From Thermoplasmata archaeon (lineage in GTDB: Archaea; Thermoplasmatota; Thermoplasmata; UBA184), in assembly GCA_021826525.1 (NCBI GenBank), contig JAKAZU010000005.1, forward strand, positions 1-54,183: 54,183 bases of DNA. Reading direction: 5' to 3'. Made by a program: the position numbers and the translations under genes. The notes beneath the pieces are model-generated. The model was not told where the DNA came from, did not search any database, and worked only from the letters and a program-made list of their open reading frames with translations. Below, one piece after another: positions 14,697-23,146 of this stretch (positions are counted from its first letter, which is position 1; each line of letters opens with the position of its first letter).

Positions 14697-16123
14697 AAGC
14701 TTCCTCCAAGCGACATGGCCGCGGCCCGTATCGCCGGCGCCAGGTATGGCAGGCTCGCGACGCCAATCGCGACGGTAACCCCAAGGCAGAGCCAGGGAAT
14801 CCCGAGATCCCGGATCGGCTCGGCCTCACGCGCCGCCTCCCGATCTTCCGAGCCGAAAACCATCCGGCCGATCTGCCAGTTGACCCCGATGAACGAGATG
14901 ACGATCACGACGACGAGCGCCGCCGCGACCGCGTACTGGCCGAGCGCGAAAGCGCCGGTGAGGATCAGCACCTCGCCCAGAAAGGTGCCGAACGGCGGGG
15001 CGCCGGTGACGGCCGCCGCGCTCGCCGCCCAGGTCGCCCCAGTCCAGGGAAGGCGCGTGCGCAGGCCGCGCACCTCCTCCATACGCGTCGTGCCGGTGTG
15101 CCGCAGCACGTTGCCCGAGGTGTAGAACGCCGCCGACTTCGCGAAGGCGTGTGCGACCACAAGGACGAGCGCGCCGTACAGCGCGATTCCACCGAGGCCA
15201 ACGCCCACGACGGCGAGACCCATGATCTCCATGCTCGAATAGGCGAAAAGGCGTTTGTACGAACGCTGGCGCTGCAATAGGAAGGCGGCGACGACCGCCG
15301 TCGCGAGACCGACGACGACCACGAGACCGTAGAGGGTCGCTGGCACCGGAGCGGCCACGACGTCGTAGACCCGGAGGAAGGCGTAGAGCGCGGTGGGGAG
15401 CAGCACGCCTGAGAACAGCGCGCTGATCGGGGAGGGGGCTTCCGAATGCGCGTCCGGAAGCCAAGTGTGCATCGGAAAGAGCCCCACCTTCGTCCCGTAT
15501 CCGATGAGCGCGAGCGACACCGCGAAGGCAATCGGGGCCGTCAGCGGCAGCGGGTGCGCGGCAAGCTCGAAGGCGTTCAGCGTGCCGGTCGTGCCGTAGA
15601 GCAGGATCAGCGCGAACAGCGCGATCGAGAGGCCGGCGGAGGCGATCAGCGTGTAGCGCCACGCCGCTTCGACGCTCGCCGGACGCCGTTCGAGCACGAT
15701 GAGGAGCGCGCTCGCGATCGTCGTTCCCTCGACTCCGATCCACATCAGACCGAGGTCGCTCACCGAGAGCGTAAGCAGCATTGCGAAGGCGAAGGCGCCG
15801 AGCAGCGCGTAATACCGCTGTGACGTCAGGAACGGCGCGTGGATCGCCGCCAGGTACGCGCGCGAGTGCCACGTCGACAGGGCGTAGATCGATGCGACGA
15901 CGAAGAGGAAGAGGTCGCTGACCGAGTCGATCCCAAAGTAGGCGCCCCACTGGGCGTTCGCGCCGAGTACGAGCAACGCCGCCGCGCCAACCCATGCGAC
16001 CACCGAGGCCGCGCGAGCCGCACGGCGCGCGCCGACGACGCCGAAACCGAGCGGGAGGAGCGCCCCGGCGATCGGCGCCACCAGGACGACTGTGAGCCAG
16101 AGGAGAGGGTCGGAGGGGTTCAT
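14693..16123 (-). CDS. hyfF: HyfF/NuoN-like ion-translocating membrane subunit
   Basis: A second antiporter-like subunit, 476 residues with about 14 hydrophobic helices. The family signature is GYGTKVGLFPMHTWLPDAHSEAPSPISALFSG, with the channel Lys in GTKVG, and an upstream Glu in MWIGVEGTTIASALLI. It also has AHAFAKSAAFYTSGNVL, typical of HyfF/HycC types. The start overlaps the stop of the hyfE-like gene (ATGA), and its own stop overlaps the start of the large-subunit gene. Two such pumps plus a NuoH-like subunit suggest substantial ion translocation by the complex. Confidence 0.88.
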   Translation of the reverse strand: MNPSDPLLWLTVVLVAPIAGALLPLGFGVVGARRAARAASVVAWVGAAALLVLGANAQWGAYFGIDSVSDLFLFVVASIYALSTWHSRAYLAAIHAPFLTSQRYYALLGAFAFAMLLTLSVSDLGLMWIGVEGTTIASALLIVLERRPASVEAAWRYTLIASAGLSIALFALILLYGTTGTLNAFELAAHPLPLTAPIAFAVSLALIGYGTKVGLFPMHTWLPDAHSEAPSPISALFSGVLLPTALYAFLRVYDVVAAPVPATLYGLVVVVGLATAVVAAFLLQRQRSYKRLFAYSSMEIMGLAVVGVGLGGIALYGALVLVVAHAFAKSAAFYTSGNVLRHTGTTRMEEVRGLRTRLPWTGATWAASAAAVTGAPPFGTFLGEVLILTGAFALGQYAVAAALVVVIVISFIGVNWQIGRMVFGSEDREAAREAEPIRDLGIPWLCLGVTVAIGVASLPYLAPAIRAAAMSLGGSL

Positions 16124-16770
16124 CCGGTCAGCTCCTCCAAAGCCTCCTCCTCCGGGGCCCCGAAGACGTTCCGCTGGATCGAAAGGATGATCGAGACGAG
16201 AACGACGCCGAGGACGTCCAGGAAGACGACGGTCTCGATCAGGAGCGGAAAGGCGACGACGAACAGCACGCCGGCGTAGACGATTGCGTTCTCCTCCTCA
16301 AGGTAGCCGATTACCTGGACCAGCGTGTTCGTCCGGGTCGCGAGCATCAAAAGCCCCTCCGCGAGGAGGACAAACGGGAGGGCGACCCCCGGGATTGGAG
16401 GCAGGAACGGCGCGAGCGTCTCTTGGAAGATGAACCAGGCAACGATCGCGATCGCGACGGCCGCGAGTGCGTGACCCGTGACGCGCTGTGCCGCCCGCAG
16501 CTCCCGGGCGCGCCAGCGAAACGCTCGGATTTGCCGGCGGAGGAGGATCGGGATTAGGATCGCCCGGACCCCGAGGACGAGCAGCGCGACGACCGCGAGC
16601 TCGAGACTCCCGTTCGCGTAGGCGAGCCAGCCGATGAGGCCGGCGACGAGCAGCGATTGGACGGCGATACCGCTCGCCAGCGGGTCGATGAACGACTCGC
16701 TCTGCAGGTACAGCGCGCTGAGGAGGATTCCGAGGCCTAGGAGCCCCTCGACCGTCCCGGTGGTGTCCAT
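16120..16770 (-). CDS. hyfE: HyfE-like membrane subunit
   Basis: A small membrane protein of 216 residues with about seven hydrophobic segments. It matches HyfE in size, topology and position (between the C and F subunits), and carries elements of the NuoK-like half, such as TRTNTLVQVIGYLEEENAIVYAGVLF with conserved Glu residues next to the Gly-Tyr-Leu. The C-terminal stretch ends EEEALEELTG. Its ATG follows the hyfC-like stop by 3 nt and its stop overlaps hyfF. The assignment leans partly on synteny. Confidence 0.8.
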   Translation of the reverse strand: MDTTGTVEGLLGLGILLSALYLQSESFIDPLASGIAVQSLLVAGLIGWLAYANGSLELAVVALLVLGVRAILIPILLRRQIRAFRWRARELRAAQRVTGHALAAVAIAIVAWFIFQETLAPFLPPIPGVALPFVLLAEGLLMLATRTNTLVQVIGYLEEENAIVYAGVLFVVAFPLLIETVVFLDVLGVVLVSIILSIQRNVFGAPEEEALEELTG

Positions 16771-16773
16771 CCC

Positions 16774-17730
16774 CTACGCTCCTCCGAGGACGGCGAAGGC
16801 GAAGACCGCGAGGACTGCGAGTGAAAAGGAGAGCGCGAGGAAGTCGCGGACCTTGAACAGGCGGACTTTGGCAAGTGTCGCCTCGAGGACGACCATCACC
16901 GCGACCAGGACGAGCATTTTTCCCAGGAGGATCACGACGTTTGCGAGCGCCGCCGGTACCGTCGACGCGCTCAGCATCCCCCACGGTAGCGCGAATACGT
17001 TGAGGAAGACCGAGAAGAGCAGGAACTGCTTCATCCAGCTATTCCAGCGAAAGAGGCCAAGCAGGCGGCCGGAGTGCTCGAAGGTGCGGCCGTCGTCGAG
17101 CATGCCAAGTTCGGAGAGTCCGACGCTCTCGACCGGAAGCTTGCCGGTCTCGAACAGGAGCAATAGGAAGAATGCCGCCATCACCAGCAGGTGCGTGGGA
17201 CTGACGTAGCTCGCGAACGATGCGGCGAGGACGTTGTTGGTCGTGTACGGGTTGTTCGTCCCGGTTATCAGCGCGACGCCGAAAAAGACGACGATGAGCG
17301 TCGGCTCGGCGAACGCCGTGAACGATACGGAACGGCTCGCGCCGAGCGCTGGATAGTTGCTCGACGAGTCGATCGCCGCGAGCAGCGTGACTGCGCCCGC
17401 GAGCCCGAAGAGGAGCCCCCCGCCGAGGAAGTCGGCGAGCGGAGCGACCGGGATCGGGTACGGCGTCACAATCGGTAGGATAACCGAGATTGTGGCGTAG
17501 GCCGCGAAGGCGACGAACGGCGCGCCGACGAAGAGCCACGAGGCCCCCCGGGGAACGACGGTCTCCTTGCGCAGGTACTTCGCGAGGTCGAGGTAGGGCT
17601 GGAGGATCGGGGGACCCCGGCGGGACTCCGTCCACGCCTTCCAACGGGCCGCGATTCCTGCGACCAGCGGCGCGAGGAGCAGTACGGTGCCCGCCTGGAG
17701 CACGACGATTACTACCGATGCGGCGTCCAC
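16774..17730 (-). CDS. hyfC: HyfC/NuoH-like membrane subunit
   Basis: A membrane subunit of 318 residues linking the redox arm to the pump subunits. It has the NuoH/HyfC signature SRRGPPILQPYLDLAKYLRKE near the N-terminus (split here only by the usual family spacing) and the charged loop FETGKLPVESVGLSELGMLD, with about eight hydrophobic helices. It is the first gene of the six-gene minus-strand operon C-E-F-G-I-B. The region upstream is shared with the divergent polymerase D gene. I saw no separate ferredoxin, maturation peptidase or Hyp genes nearby, consistent with a complex that needs no NiFe-site assembly. Confidence 0.88.
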   Translation of the reverse strand: MDAASVVIVVLQAGTVLLLAPLVAGIAARWKAWTESRRGPPILQPYLDLAKYLRKETVVPRGASWLFVGAPFVAFAAYATISVILPIVTPYPIPVAPLADFLGGGLLFGLAGAVTLLAAIDSSSNYPALGASRSVSFTAFAEPTLIVVFFGVALITGTNNPYTTNNVLAASFASYVSPTHLLVMAAFFLLLLFETGKLPVESVGLSELGMLDDGRTFEHSGRLLGLFRWNSWMKQFLLFSVFLNVFALPWGMLSASTVPAALANVVILLGKMLVLVAVMVVLEATLAKVRLFKVRDFLALSFSLAVLAVFAFAVLGGA

Positions 17731-17960
17731 CTTTGCCTACCTTCCCTTTCCGGACAGGTAGGCGTCATTGGTCCCCCGGCTGCGAGCGGAGGGGCAGTTC
17801 GTGGGCCAAGGCCCACCGGCGGACGCCTCCGCCTCGTCGGTCAAAAGGATGGCCTATATGACGCCTCTCCCGGGTCGGGCGACGGGCACGCAGGCGTGGC
17901 GCCGGCGTGGGCGACGCGTGGTGGCCGGGTCCTTATCGGTCTCGCCCGTTTGGCCCTGGT
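17731..17960. other. Divergent promoter region between hyfC-like and polymerase D genes
   Basis: 230 nt without a convincing gene. It contains CCTATATGACG (17851-17861) and CTTATCG (17932-17938), both TATA-like. The second is 23-29 nt before the polymerase GTG. Confidence 0.5.
17932..17938 (+). promoter_or_regulatory. TATA-like box of polymerase D gene
   Basis: CTTATCG ends 23 nt before the GTG at 17961, the spacing expected for a leaderless archaeal transcript. No Shine-Dalgarno sequence precedes that GTG. This supports 17961 as the start rather than the in-frame 17907. Confidence 0.45.
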
Positions 17961-20900
17961 GTGGAAGCGTATTTCCGGGCGATCGAGGGCGAGATCGAAC
18001 GGGGTTATTCCGTGGCCGAGCGCGCCCGCAGCCTCGGCATCGACCCCGAGACCCGTCCGGAGATTCCCCGTGCCCAGGACATGGCGAGCCGGGTCGAGAA
18101 GCTGCTGGCCCACCTCGGCATCGATGGGATCGCCGACGAGATCCGCACCCTCGCCCGGGCGATGCCGCGGGAGGAGGTGGCGGTGGCGATCGCCCGCCGT
18201 CTCGCGAGCGACACGAGCCGGCCGGGGAGTGTCGCCCGACGTGTCGAAGCCGCCCTGCGTGTCGGCCTCGCGATCCTGACCGAAGGGATTCTCGTCGCCC
18301 CGCTCGAGGGACTCGCCGAGGTCCACCTCGTCGACGGCCCCGAGGGAAGGTTCATCGAATTGTACTATGCCGGCCCCATCCGCGCGGCCGGTGGCACCGC
18401 CCAGGCACTGAGCGTGCTGCTCGCCGACGTGATCCGCCGGGACCTCCACCTCGCTGCCTACCGTGCGTCGCACGAGGAGATCGGGCGCTACCAGGAGGAG
18501 ATCCCTCTCTACAAGCATTTCCAGCACCTCCAGTACGTCCCGACACCCGAGGAGATCTCGACGGTCGTGCGGCACGTTCCTGTCTGCATTTCGGGCGAGG
18601 CGACGGAGGGCGACGCCGAGGTCAGCGCGTTCCGCAATCTCGATCGCGTGAAGACGAACGGGATCCGCGGCGGTGCCTGCCTCGTCATCGCGGAAGGGAT
18701 GTGTCAGAAGGCTTCGAAGATCAAACGGATCGTCGACAAACTCGCCATCCCAGATTGGGAGTTCTTGAACGATCTCGGGCACTCGACCGCGCACGAGGAG
18801 GACGGCTCGGTGGCGAAGTACCTCGCCGACGCCGGCGTCGGTGGGCGACCGATCCTCGCGCACCCGAACCGGCCCGGTGGGTTTCGGCTCGTCTACGGCC
18901 GCGCACGAACTACGGGCCTCGCGGCGTGCGCGATCAACCCGGCGACGATGGTCCTTCTTCGGCATTTCGTGGCCGTCGGGACCCAGCTCAAGCTCGAGTA
19001 CCCGGGCAAGGCGGCCGCGATGGGTATCTGCGATCTGCTCGAAGGGCCGATCGTCGAACTCTCCGATGGTACGGTGACGGCGGTCCACGATGTCGATCGG
19101 GCCGAAGCGCTCCTTCCGCAGATCCGTCGGATCGTCGATCTGGGGGAAATCCTCGTCGCCTATGGGGAATTTCTCGAGAACAACCGCGCGCTCGTGCCGG
19201 GAACCTATACGGTGGACTGGCACGAAGAGGAGCTGCGCGCCGCGGGCGCGCCGGCGACCGAGGGAGCGGGGGCGGAGAGCTTTGCCGTGTCGCTCGCCCT
19301 CGCCCGACGCTACCGCGTACCACTGCACCCGCGGTGGCTGCTCTTCTGGCACGATCTCACGAGTGCGGAGATCCGGGCCCTCGCGGAGCAGGTCGAGCGA
19401 TCCGGGGCCTGGCGGGACGGGCGGCTCGAGCTTCCTTGGGACGAGGTCTGGCGCGAGCTGCTCGCCCGCCTGGGGTTCCTGCACACGCGTGGGCCTACGG
19501 GACAAGTGCTCGGCGAGCCCGAAACCAGCGAGGCTCTCGTCGGCACGCTCGGCCTCGAGATCGTCGGCGGCCTCCTCGTACGCAAGACCCTTCTCGACCC
19601 GGTCGACCCGGATCCGCTCGCCTACGTGAGCCGGCTCGCCGGCGCGACCGTCATGCCTCGCAGCCCTTCCCGGGTCGGTGCACGCGTGGGTCGACCCGAG
19701 AAAGCGTACCAGCGCAAGATGCAGCCGAACGTCCACGGCCTCTTCCCCGTGGGCGAGGCCGGGGGCCCCTCGCGATCCGTCGGAGAGGCGGTCCGACGCG
19801 CGATGAAGGGCCAGCCCGTCCAGACGCAACTCGGGGTCCGGCTATGTCCGGTGTGCTCCCGGAGCTCGGTCTGGCCCCGGTGTTCCTGCGGAGCGCACAC
19901 GGTAGCGAACGGGACCACCATCCAGGTCGCGTTCCCGGTCGACGAACTCTGGGGGGATGCGCTGCAACGGCTCCGGCTCAACCGCGTCCCCCAGGTCAAG
20001 GGAGTCAAGGGACTCACTTCGGCGGGGCATACCCCCGAACCGATCGAAAAGGCCATCCTACGGGCGGAGCACGCGATCTCGGTCTACCAGGATGGTACCG
20101 CGCGCTTCGACCTAATGGACCTGCCGCTCACCCACTTCCGCCCAATCGAGATCGGTACGGAGATCGCGCGCCTCCGCGAGCTCGGCTACACCCAGGATTG
20201 GGCGGGCCGACCGCTCGAACGGAGCGATCAGCTGGTCGAGCTGCGGCCGCAGGACATCATCGTGGCGCGATCGTGCGGCCGGTATCTCCTCCATCTGTCC
20301 CAATTCCTCGACGACGAGCTCGTCCACCTCTACGGGCTCAGCCCTTTCTACCGGGCCCGGGTCCCGGAGGACCTCGTCGGGGCGGTCGTCGCGGCCCTCG
20401 CGCCGCACACGTCGGGCGCGGTCGCGGGCCGCATCATCGGCTTCTCCGAGGCCGAGGCGTGCTTCGCGCACCCGATCTTCCACGCGGCCAAGCGACGGAA
20501 CTGCGACGGCGACGAGGACTCCGTCACCCTCCTGTTGGACGCTCTGCTGAACTTCTCCCGAGCGTACCTGCCCGAGACGCGCGGGGCGATGATGGACAAG
20601 CCGCTCGTCCTCACGACGCGCCTGGACGCGACCGAGGTCGACAAGGAGGCGCATCACCTCGACCTCAATGACCGCTACCCGCTCGAGTTCTACCGGGCCG
20701 CCGCGCGGCGGGCGAACGCGAAGGACGTCGAGGCACTTTTCGACACCGTCGGTCACCGGCTCGGCGGCGCGCACACCCTCGATCTCTACGCCTTCACGCA
20801 CGATACACGCGACATCGCCCGTGGCCCGGTCCGATCGGCCGGTCGCGACGGACGCGCGATGAGCGATATGGTCGAACAGTCGGTGACGCTGATGAACCAG

Positions 20901-21326
20901 ATCCGGTCGGTCGATGCGGCCGAAGCGATCGCGAGCATACTGACCACGCACTTCCTGCCCGACGCGATGGGAAACCTGCGCAGCTTCGCGACGCAGAAGT
21001 TCCGATGCAAGACCTGCGGAACGAGCTACCGACGACCTCCTCTCTCGGGCCGATGCACCGCCGTCGGGCGCGGATCGAGCCCGTGCGATGGGGAGCTCCT
21101 GCCGACGGTCTACGAAGGCATGATCCGGAAGTACCTCGCCCTGAGCGCGCACCTGGGCGCCGCCGAGGGTGTGCCTCCGTACCTGCGCCAGCGCGTCGAG
21201 ATCCTGACGCAGTCGCTCGGAACCCTGTTCCCCGGTTCGGACGAGCAAACGACGCTCGAGTCGTTCGCAGCGACCGACGCCGCCGGCCCGTCGCACGACA
21301 ACCCCCAAATACGCGAGCCCCGCTAA
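17961..21326 (+). CDS. polC: DNA polymerase II (PolD) large subunit DP2
   Basis: The catalytic subunit of the archaea-specific replicative polymerase D, 1121 residues, within the family's usual range. It starts VEAYFRAIEGEIERGYSVAE, typical of DP2 N-termini. Visible motifs: YYAGPIRAAGGTAQALSVLL, GYTQDWAGRPLERSDQ, and the active-site NCDGDED at about residues 847-853, which carries the catalytic Asp pair. Two zinc-binding clusters follow the expected pattern: CPVCSRSSVWPRCSC starting at residue 629 and CKTCGTSYRRPPLSGRC at residue 1016, with a later C-D-G-E-L-L-P. No intein interrupts the active site, although many DP2 proteins have one. The small subunit DP1 is not in the window. GTG start with a TATA box at -26. 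Confidence 0.97.
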   Translation: MEAYFRAIEGEIERGYSVAERARSLGIDPETRPEIPRAQDMASRVEKLLAHLGIDGIADEIRTLARAMPREEVAVAIARRLASDTSRPGSVARRVEAALRVGLAILTEGILVAPLEGLAEVHLVDGPEGRFIELYYAGPIRAAGGTAQALSVLLADVIRRDLHLAAYRASHEEIGRYQEEIPLYKHFQHLQYVPTPEEISTVVRHVPVCISGEATEGDAEVSAFRNLDRVKTNGIRGGACLVIAEGMCQKASKIKRIVDKLAIPDWEFLNDLGHSTAHEEDGSVAKYLADAGVGGRPILAHPNRPGGFRLVYGRARTTGLAACAINPATMVLLRHFVAVGTQLKLEYPGKAAAMGICDLLEGPIVELSDGTVTAVHDVDRAEALLPQIRRIVDLGEILVAYGEFLENNRALVPGTYTVDWHEEELRAAGAPATEGAGAESFAVSLALARRYRVPLHPRWLLFWHDLTSAEIRALAEQVERSGAWRDGRLELPWDEVWRELLARLGFLHTRGPTGQVLGEPETSEALVGTLGLEIVGGLLVRKTLLDPVDPDPLAYVSRLAGATVMPRSPSRVGARVGRPEKAYQRKMQPNVHGLFPVGEAGGPSRSVGEAVRRAMKGQPVQTQLGVRLCPVCSRSSVWPRCSCGAHTVANGTTIQVAFPVDELWGDALQRLRLNRVPQVKGVKGLTSAGHTPEPIEKAILRAEHAISVYQDGTARFDLMDLPLTHFRPIEIGTEIARLRELGYTQDWAGRPLERSDQLVELRPQDIIVARSCGRYLLHLSQFLDDELVHLYGLSPFYRARVPEDLVGAVVAALAPHTSGAVAGRIIGFSEAEACFAHPIFHAAKRRNCDGDEDSVTLLLDALLNFSRAYLPETRGAMMDKPLVLTTRLDATEVDKEAHHLDLNDRYPLEFYRAAARRANAKDVEALFDTVGHRLGGAHTLDLYAFTHDTRDIARGPVRSAGRDGRAMSDMVEQSVTLMNQIRSVDAAEAIASILTTHFLPDAMGNLRSFATQKFRCKTCGTSYRRPPLSGRCTAVGRGSSPCDGELLPTVYEGMIRKYLALSAHLGAAEGVPPYLRQRVEILTQSLGTLFPGSDEQTTLESFAATDAAGPSHDNPQIREPR

Positions 21327-21335
21327 CGCGCCTGC

Positions 21336-21435
21336 GGGCTTGTGGGGTAGTCTGGACTATCCTGTTGGCCTTCGAAGCCAACGACCTGGGTTCGAAATCG
21401 CGGTGGAATCCGTGACGAAACTCCCAGCAAGCCCG
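21336..21435 (+). tRNA. tRNA-Arg (anticodon UCG) with a 25-nt intron in the T-loop
   Basis: The acceptor stem GGGCTTG (21336-21342) pairs with CAAGCCC (21428-21434); the discriminator is G (21435) and CCA is not encoded. The D-arm contains G18 and G19. The anticodon stem TTGGC/GCCAA encloses the loop CTTCGAA, giving anticodon UCG (reads CGA). The T-stem CTGGG/CCCAG is interrupted. After removing 21397-21421 the T-loop becomes the canonical TTCGAAT, so the intron lies between positions 59 and 60. A perfect bulge-helix-bulge is visible: T-stem, 3-nt bulge ACT, 4-bp helix TTCG/CGAA, 3-nt bulge AAA, and an inner 6-bp stem TCGCGG/CCGTGA with a 6-nt loop. Mature length is 75 nt. It lies just after the DP2 stop. 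Confidence 0.9.
21397..21421 (+). other. Non-canonical tRNA intron, position 59/60
   Basis: A 25-nt intron defined by the bulge-helix-bulge in tRNA-Arg(UCG). Predicted cuts fall after the second base of each 3-nt bulge, AA|A at 21396/21397 and AC|T at 21421/21422. Joining the exons restores a standard 7-nt T-loop. It would be removed by the archaeal splicing endonuclease; introns outside 37/38 generally need an endonuclease type with relaxed specificity. Confidence 0.85.
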
Positions 21436-21460
21436 TCCCGCCGGGAGTGCCGGGCGGGAC
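21435..21460 (+). terminator. GC-rich hairpin directly after tRNA-Arg
   Basis: GTCCCGCC (21435-21442) and GGCGGGAC (21453-21460) form a perfect 8-bp stem with a 10-nt loop, starting at the tRNA discriminator base. There is no T-run after it, so it may act in 3' processing or as an insulator before the malate synthase promoter rather than as a classic terminator. Confidence 0.45.
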
Positions 21461-21505
21461 CCGACGGAATTTAGGCCCGTATGCCTATCGGTCGGTCGGT
21501 GTCCT

Positions 21506-23146
21506 ATGGACGGCTCGCCCAACCGGCCCGTCGACGCGGCGTTCCCGGACCGCCTGCGTGTCGTCGGGCCGCCCGTGCTTGCAGCGGATGACGTGTTGAC
21601 GCCGAACGCTCTTCGCTTCGTCGGCGAGCTCGCGGCGCGCTTCGAGGATCGCCGCCAAGAGCTCCTCGCCCACCGCGCACGGTTTCACGAGGACCTCGTC
21701 CGAGGGCATCGGCCGTCCTTTCCCGAAGCGACGCGTGCCCTCCGAGAGGGAGAGTGGAATGTCGCGCCCCCTCCGGACGATATCGTCGACCGACGTGTCG
21801 AGATCACGGGACCCACCGATCGGCGGATGGTGATCCACGCGCTCAACTCCGGCGCCCGCGTCTACATGGCGGACTTCGAGGACTCGCACTCTCCCGTGTG
21901 GGCACGGACGGTCGAGGGACAAGCGAACCTCATCGACGCCGTCCGAGGAACGATCGAGGACGTCGGTCCCGACGGGGTACGTCTCACTCTTGGGGACCGC
22001 CCGGCCGTGCTGTTCGTCCGTCCTCGCGGTTGGCACCTGGACGAACGCCACGTAACGGTTGACGGCCGGCCGGTCTCGGCGAGCCTCTTCGACTTCGGGA
22101 TCTACTTCTTCCATACCTCGCGCGAACTGGTCGCGCGGGGCCACCGCCCGTACTTCTACCTGCCCAAGATCGAGCATTTTCCCGAGGCCGAGCTCTGGGA
22201 CGACGTCTTCCGGTTCAGCGAGGACCGCGGGGGGCTCCCGCGCGGGACGATTCGCGCGACGGTCCTGATCGAGACCCTGCCCGCCGTCTTCGAGGCGGAG
22301 GAGATTCTGTATGCCCTTCGCGAGCACTCCGCCGGGCTGAACTGCGGCCGTTGGGACTACATCTTCAGCTTCCTCAAGCAGTTCCGGGACGACGCGTCGG
22401 CGATCTTTCCCGATCGCTCGGAGCTCACGATGGACCGGCCCTTCCTACGCGCCTACGTCCGCCACCTCATCCGAATATGTCACCGACGTGGCGCGCACGC
22501 GATCGGCGGAATGGCGGCGCAGATCCCCCTCCGGTCGGACCCTTCGGCGAACGAGGCGGCGATGGCGGCCGTCCTCGCGGACAAGGAGCGCGAGGTGGCC
22601 CTCGGCCACGACGGTACGTGGGTCGCCCACCCCGGGCTCGTCGCGGTCGCGCAACGCGCCTTCGACGCCCGGATGCCCGGACCGAACCAGATCGACCGTC
22701 GTCCTCTCCCCGAGCCCGTCCGTCCCGAGGATCTCCTCGAGATCCCCGTCGGACCCGTGACCGAGGACGGGATCCGAACGAACGTCCGAGTGGCGGTTCG
22801 CTACCTCGAGTCGTGGTTGCGAGGGGTCGGATGCGTTCCGATCGATCACCGCATGGAAGATGCCGCCACGGTCGAGATCGCTCGTGCCCAGCTTTGGCAG
22901 TGGGCCCATCGAAGGGTCCGCCTCGCTTCGGGCGAAGCGGTCACGATCCCCTACATCGTCGAGGCGATCGCCACGGAGGCGCAGCGAGTGCGCGCGGAGC
23001 GGACCCGGGAGGGGGGGCCGACCTCCACGATCGCGGCGGCCGCGGGTCTGATGGAAGGATTGGTGGCGAGTACGGCCTTCCAAGAGTATTTTACCAACTC
23101 GGCCTACCGTGTACTGGAGCCGACGGTTCCGGCGGACCCCTCATGA
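21506..23146 (+). CDS. aceB: Malate synthase (A type)
   Basis: Condenses glyoxylate with acetyl-CoA to malate, the second step of the glyoxylate shunt. The 546-residue length is that of malate synthase A, not the larger G form. Signature stretches are [48 protein letters not shown], the family signature [17 protein letters not shown], and [10 protein letters not shown]. The catalytic Arg of the family's R-P-R-G-W element and the acidic residues of [14 protein letters not shown] are present. A TATA-like GAATTTAGG lies about 35 nt before the ATG. The stop overlaps the start of the isocitrate lyase gene (ATGA), so the two are translationally coupled. Confidence 0.96.
   Translation: MDGSPNRPVDAAFPDRLRVVGPPVLAADDVLTPNALRFVGELAARFEDRRQELLAHRARFHEDLVRGHRPSFPEATRALREGEWNVAPPPDDIVDRRVEITGPTDRRMVIHALNSGARVYMADFEDSHSPVWARTVEGQANLIDAVRGTIEDVGPDGVRLTLGDRPAVLFVRPRGWHLDERHVTVDGRPVSASLFDFGIYFFHTSRELVARGHRPYFYLPKIEHFPEAELWDDVFRFSEDRGGLPRGTIRATVLIETLPAVFEAEEILYALREHSAGLNCGRWDYIFSFLKQFRDDASAIFPDRSELTMDRPFLRAYVRHLIRICHRRGAHAIGGMAAQIPLRSDPSANEAAMAAVLADKEREVALGHDGTWVAHPGLVAVAQRAFDARMPGPNQIDRRPLPEPVRPEDLLEIPVGPVTEDGIRTNVRVAVRYLESWLRGVGCVPIDHRMEDAATVEIARAQLWQWAHRRVRLASGEAVTIPYIVEAIATEAQRVRAERTREGGPTSTIAAAAGLMEGLVASTAFQEYFTNSAYRVLEPTVPADPS

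Noticed and set aside
17768..20671. Open frame of 967 codons overlapping the polymerase D gene
   Set aside because: Different frame of the DP2 gene, Arg/Gly/Pro-rich, no motifs.
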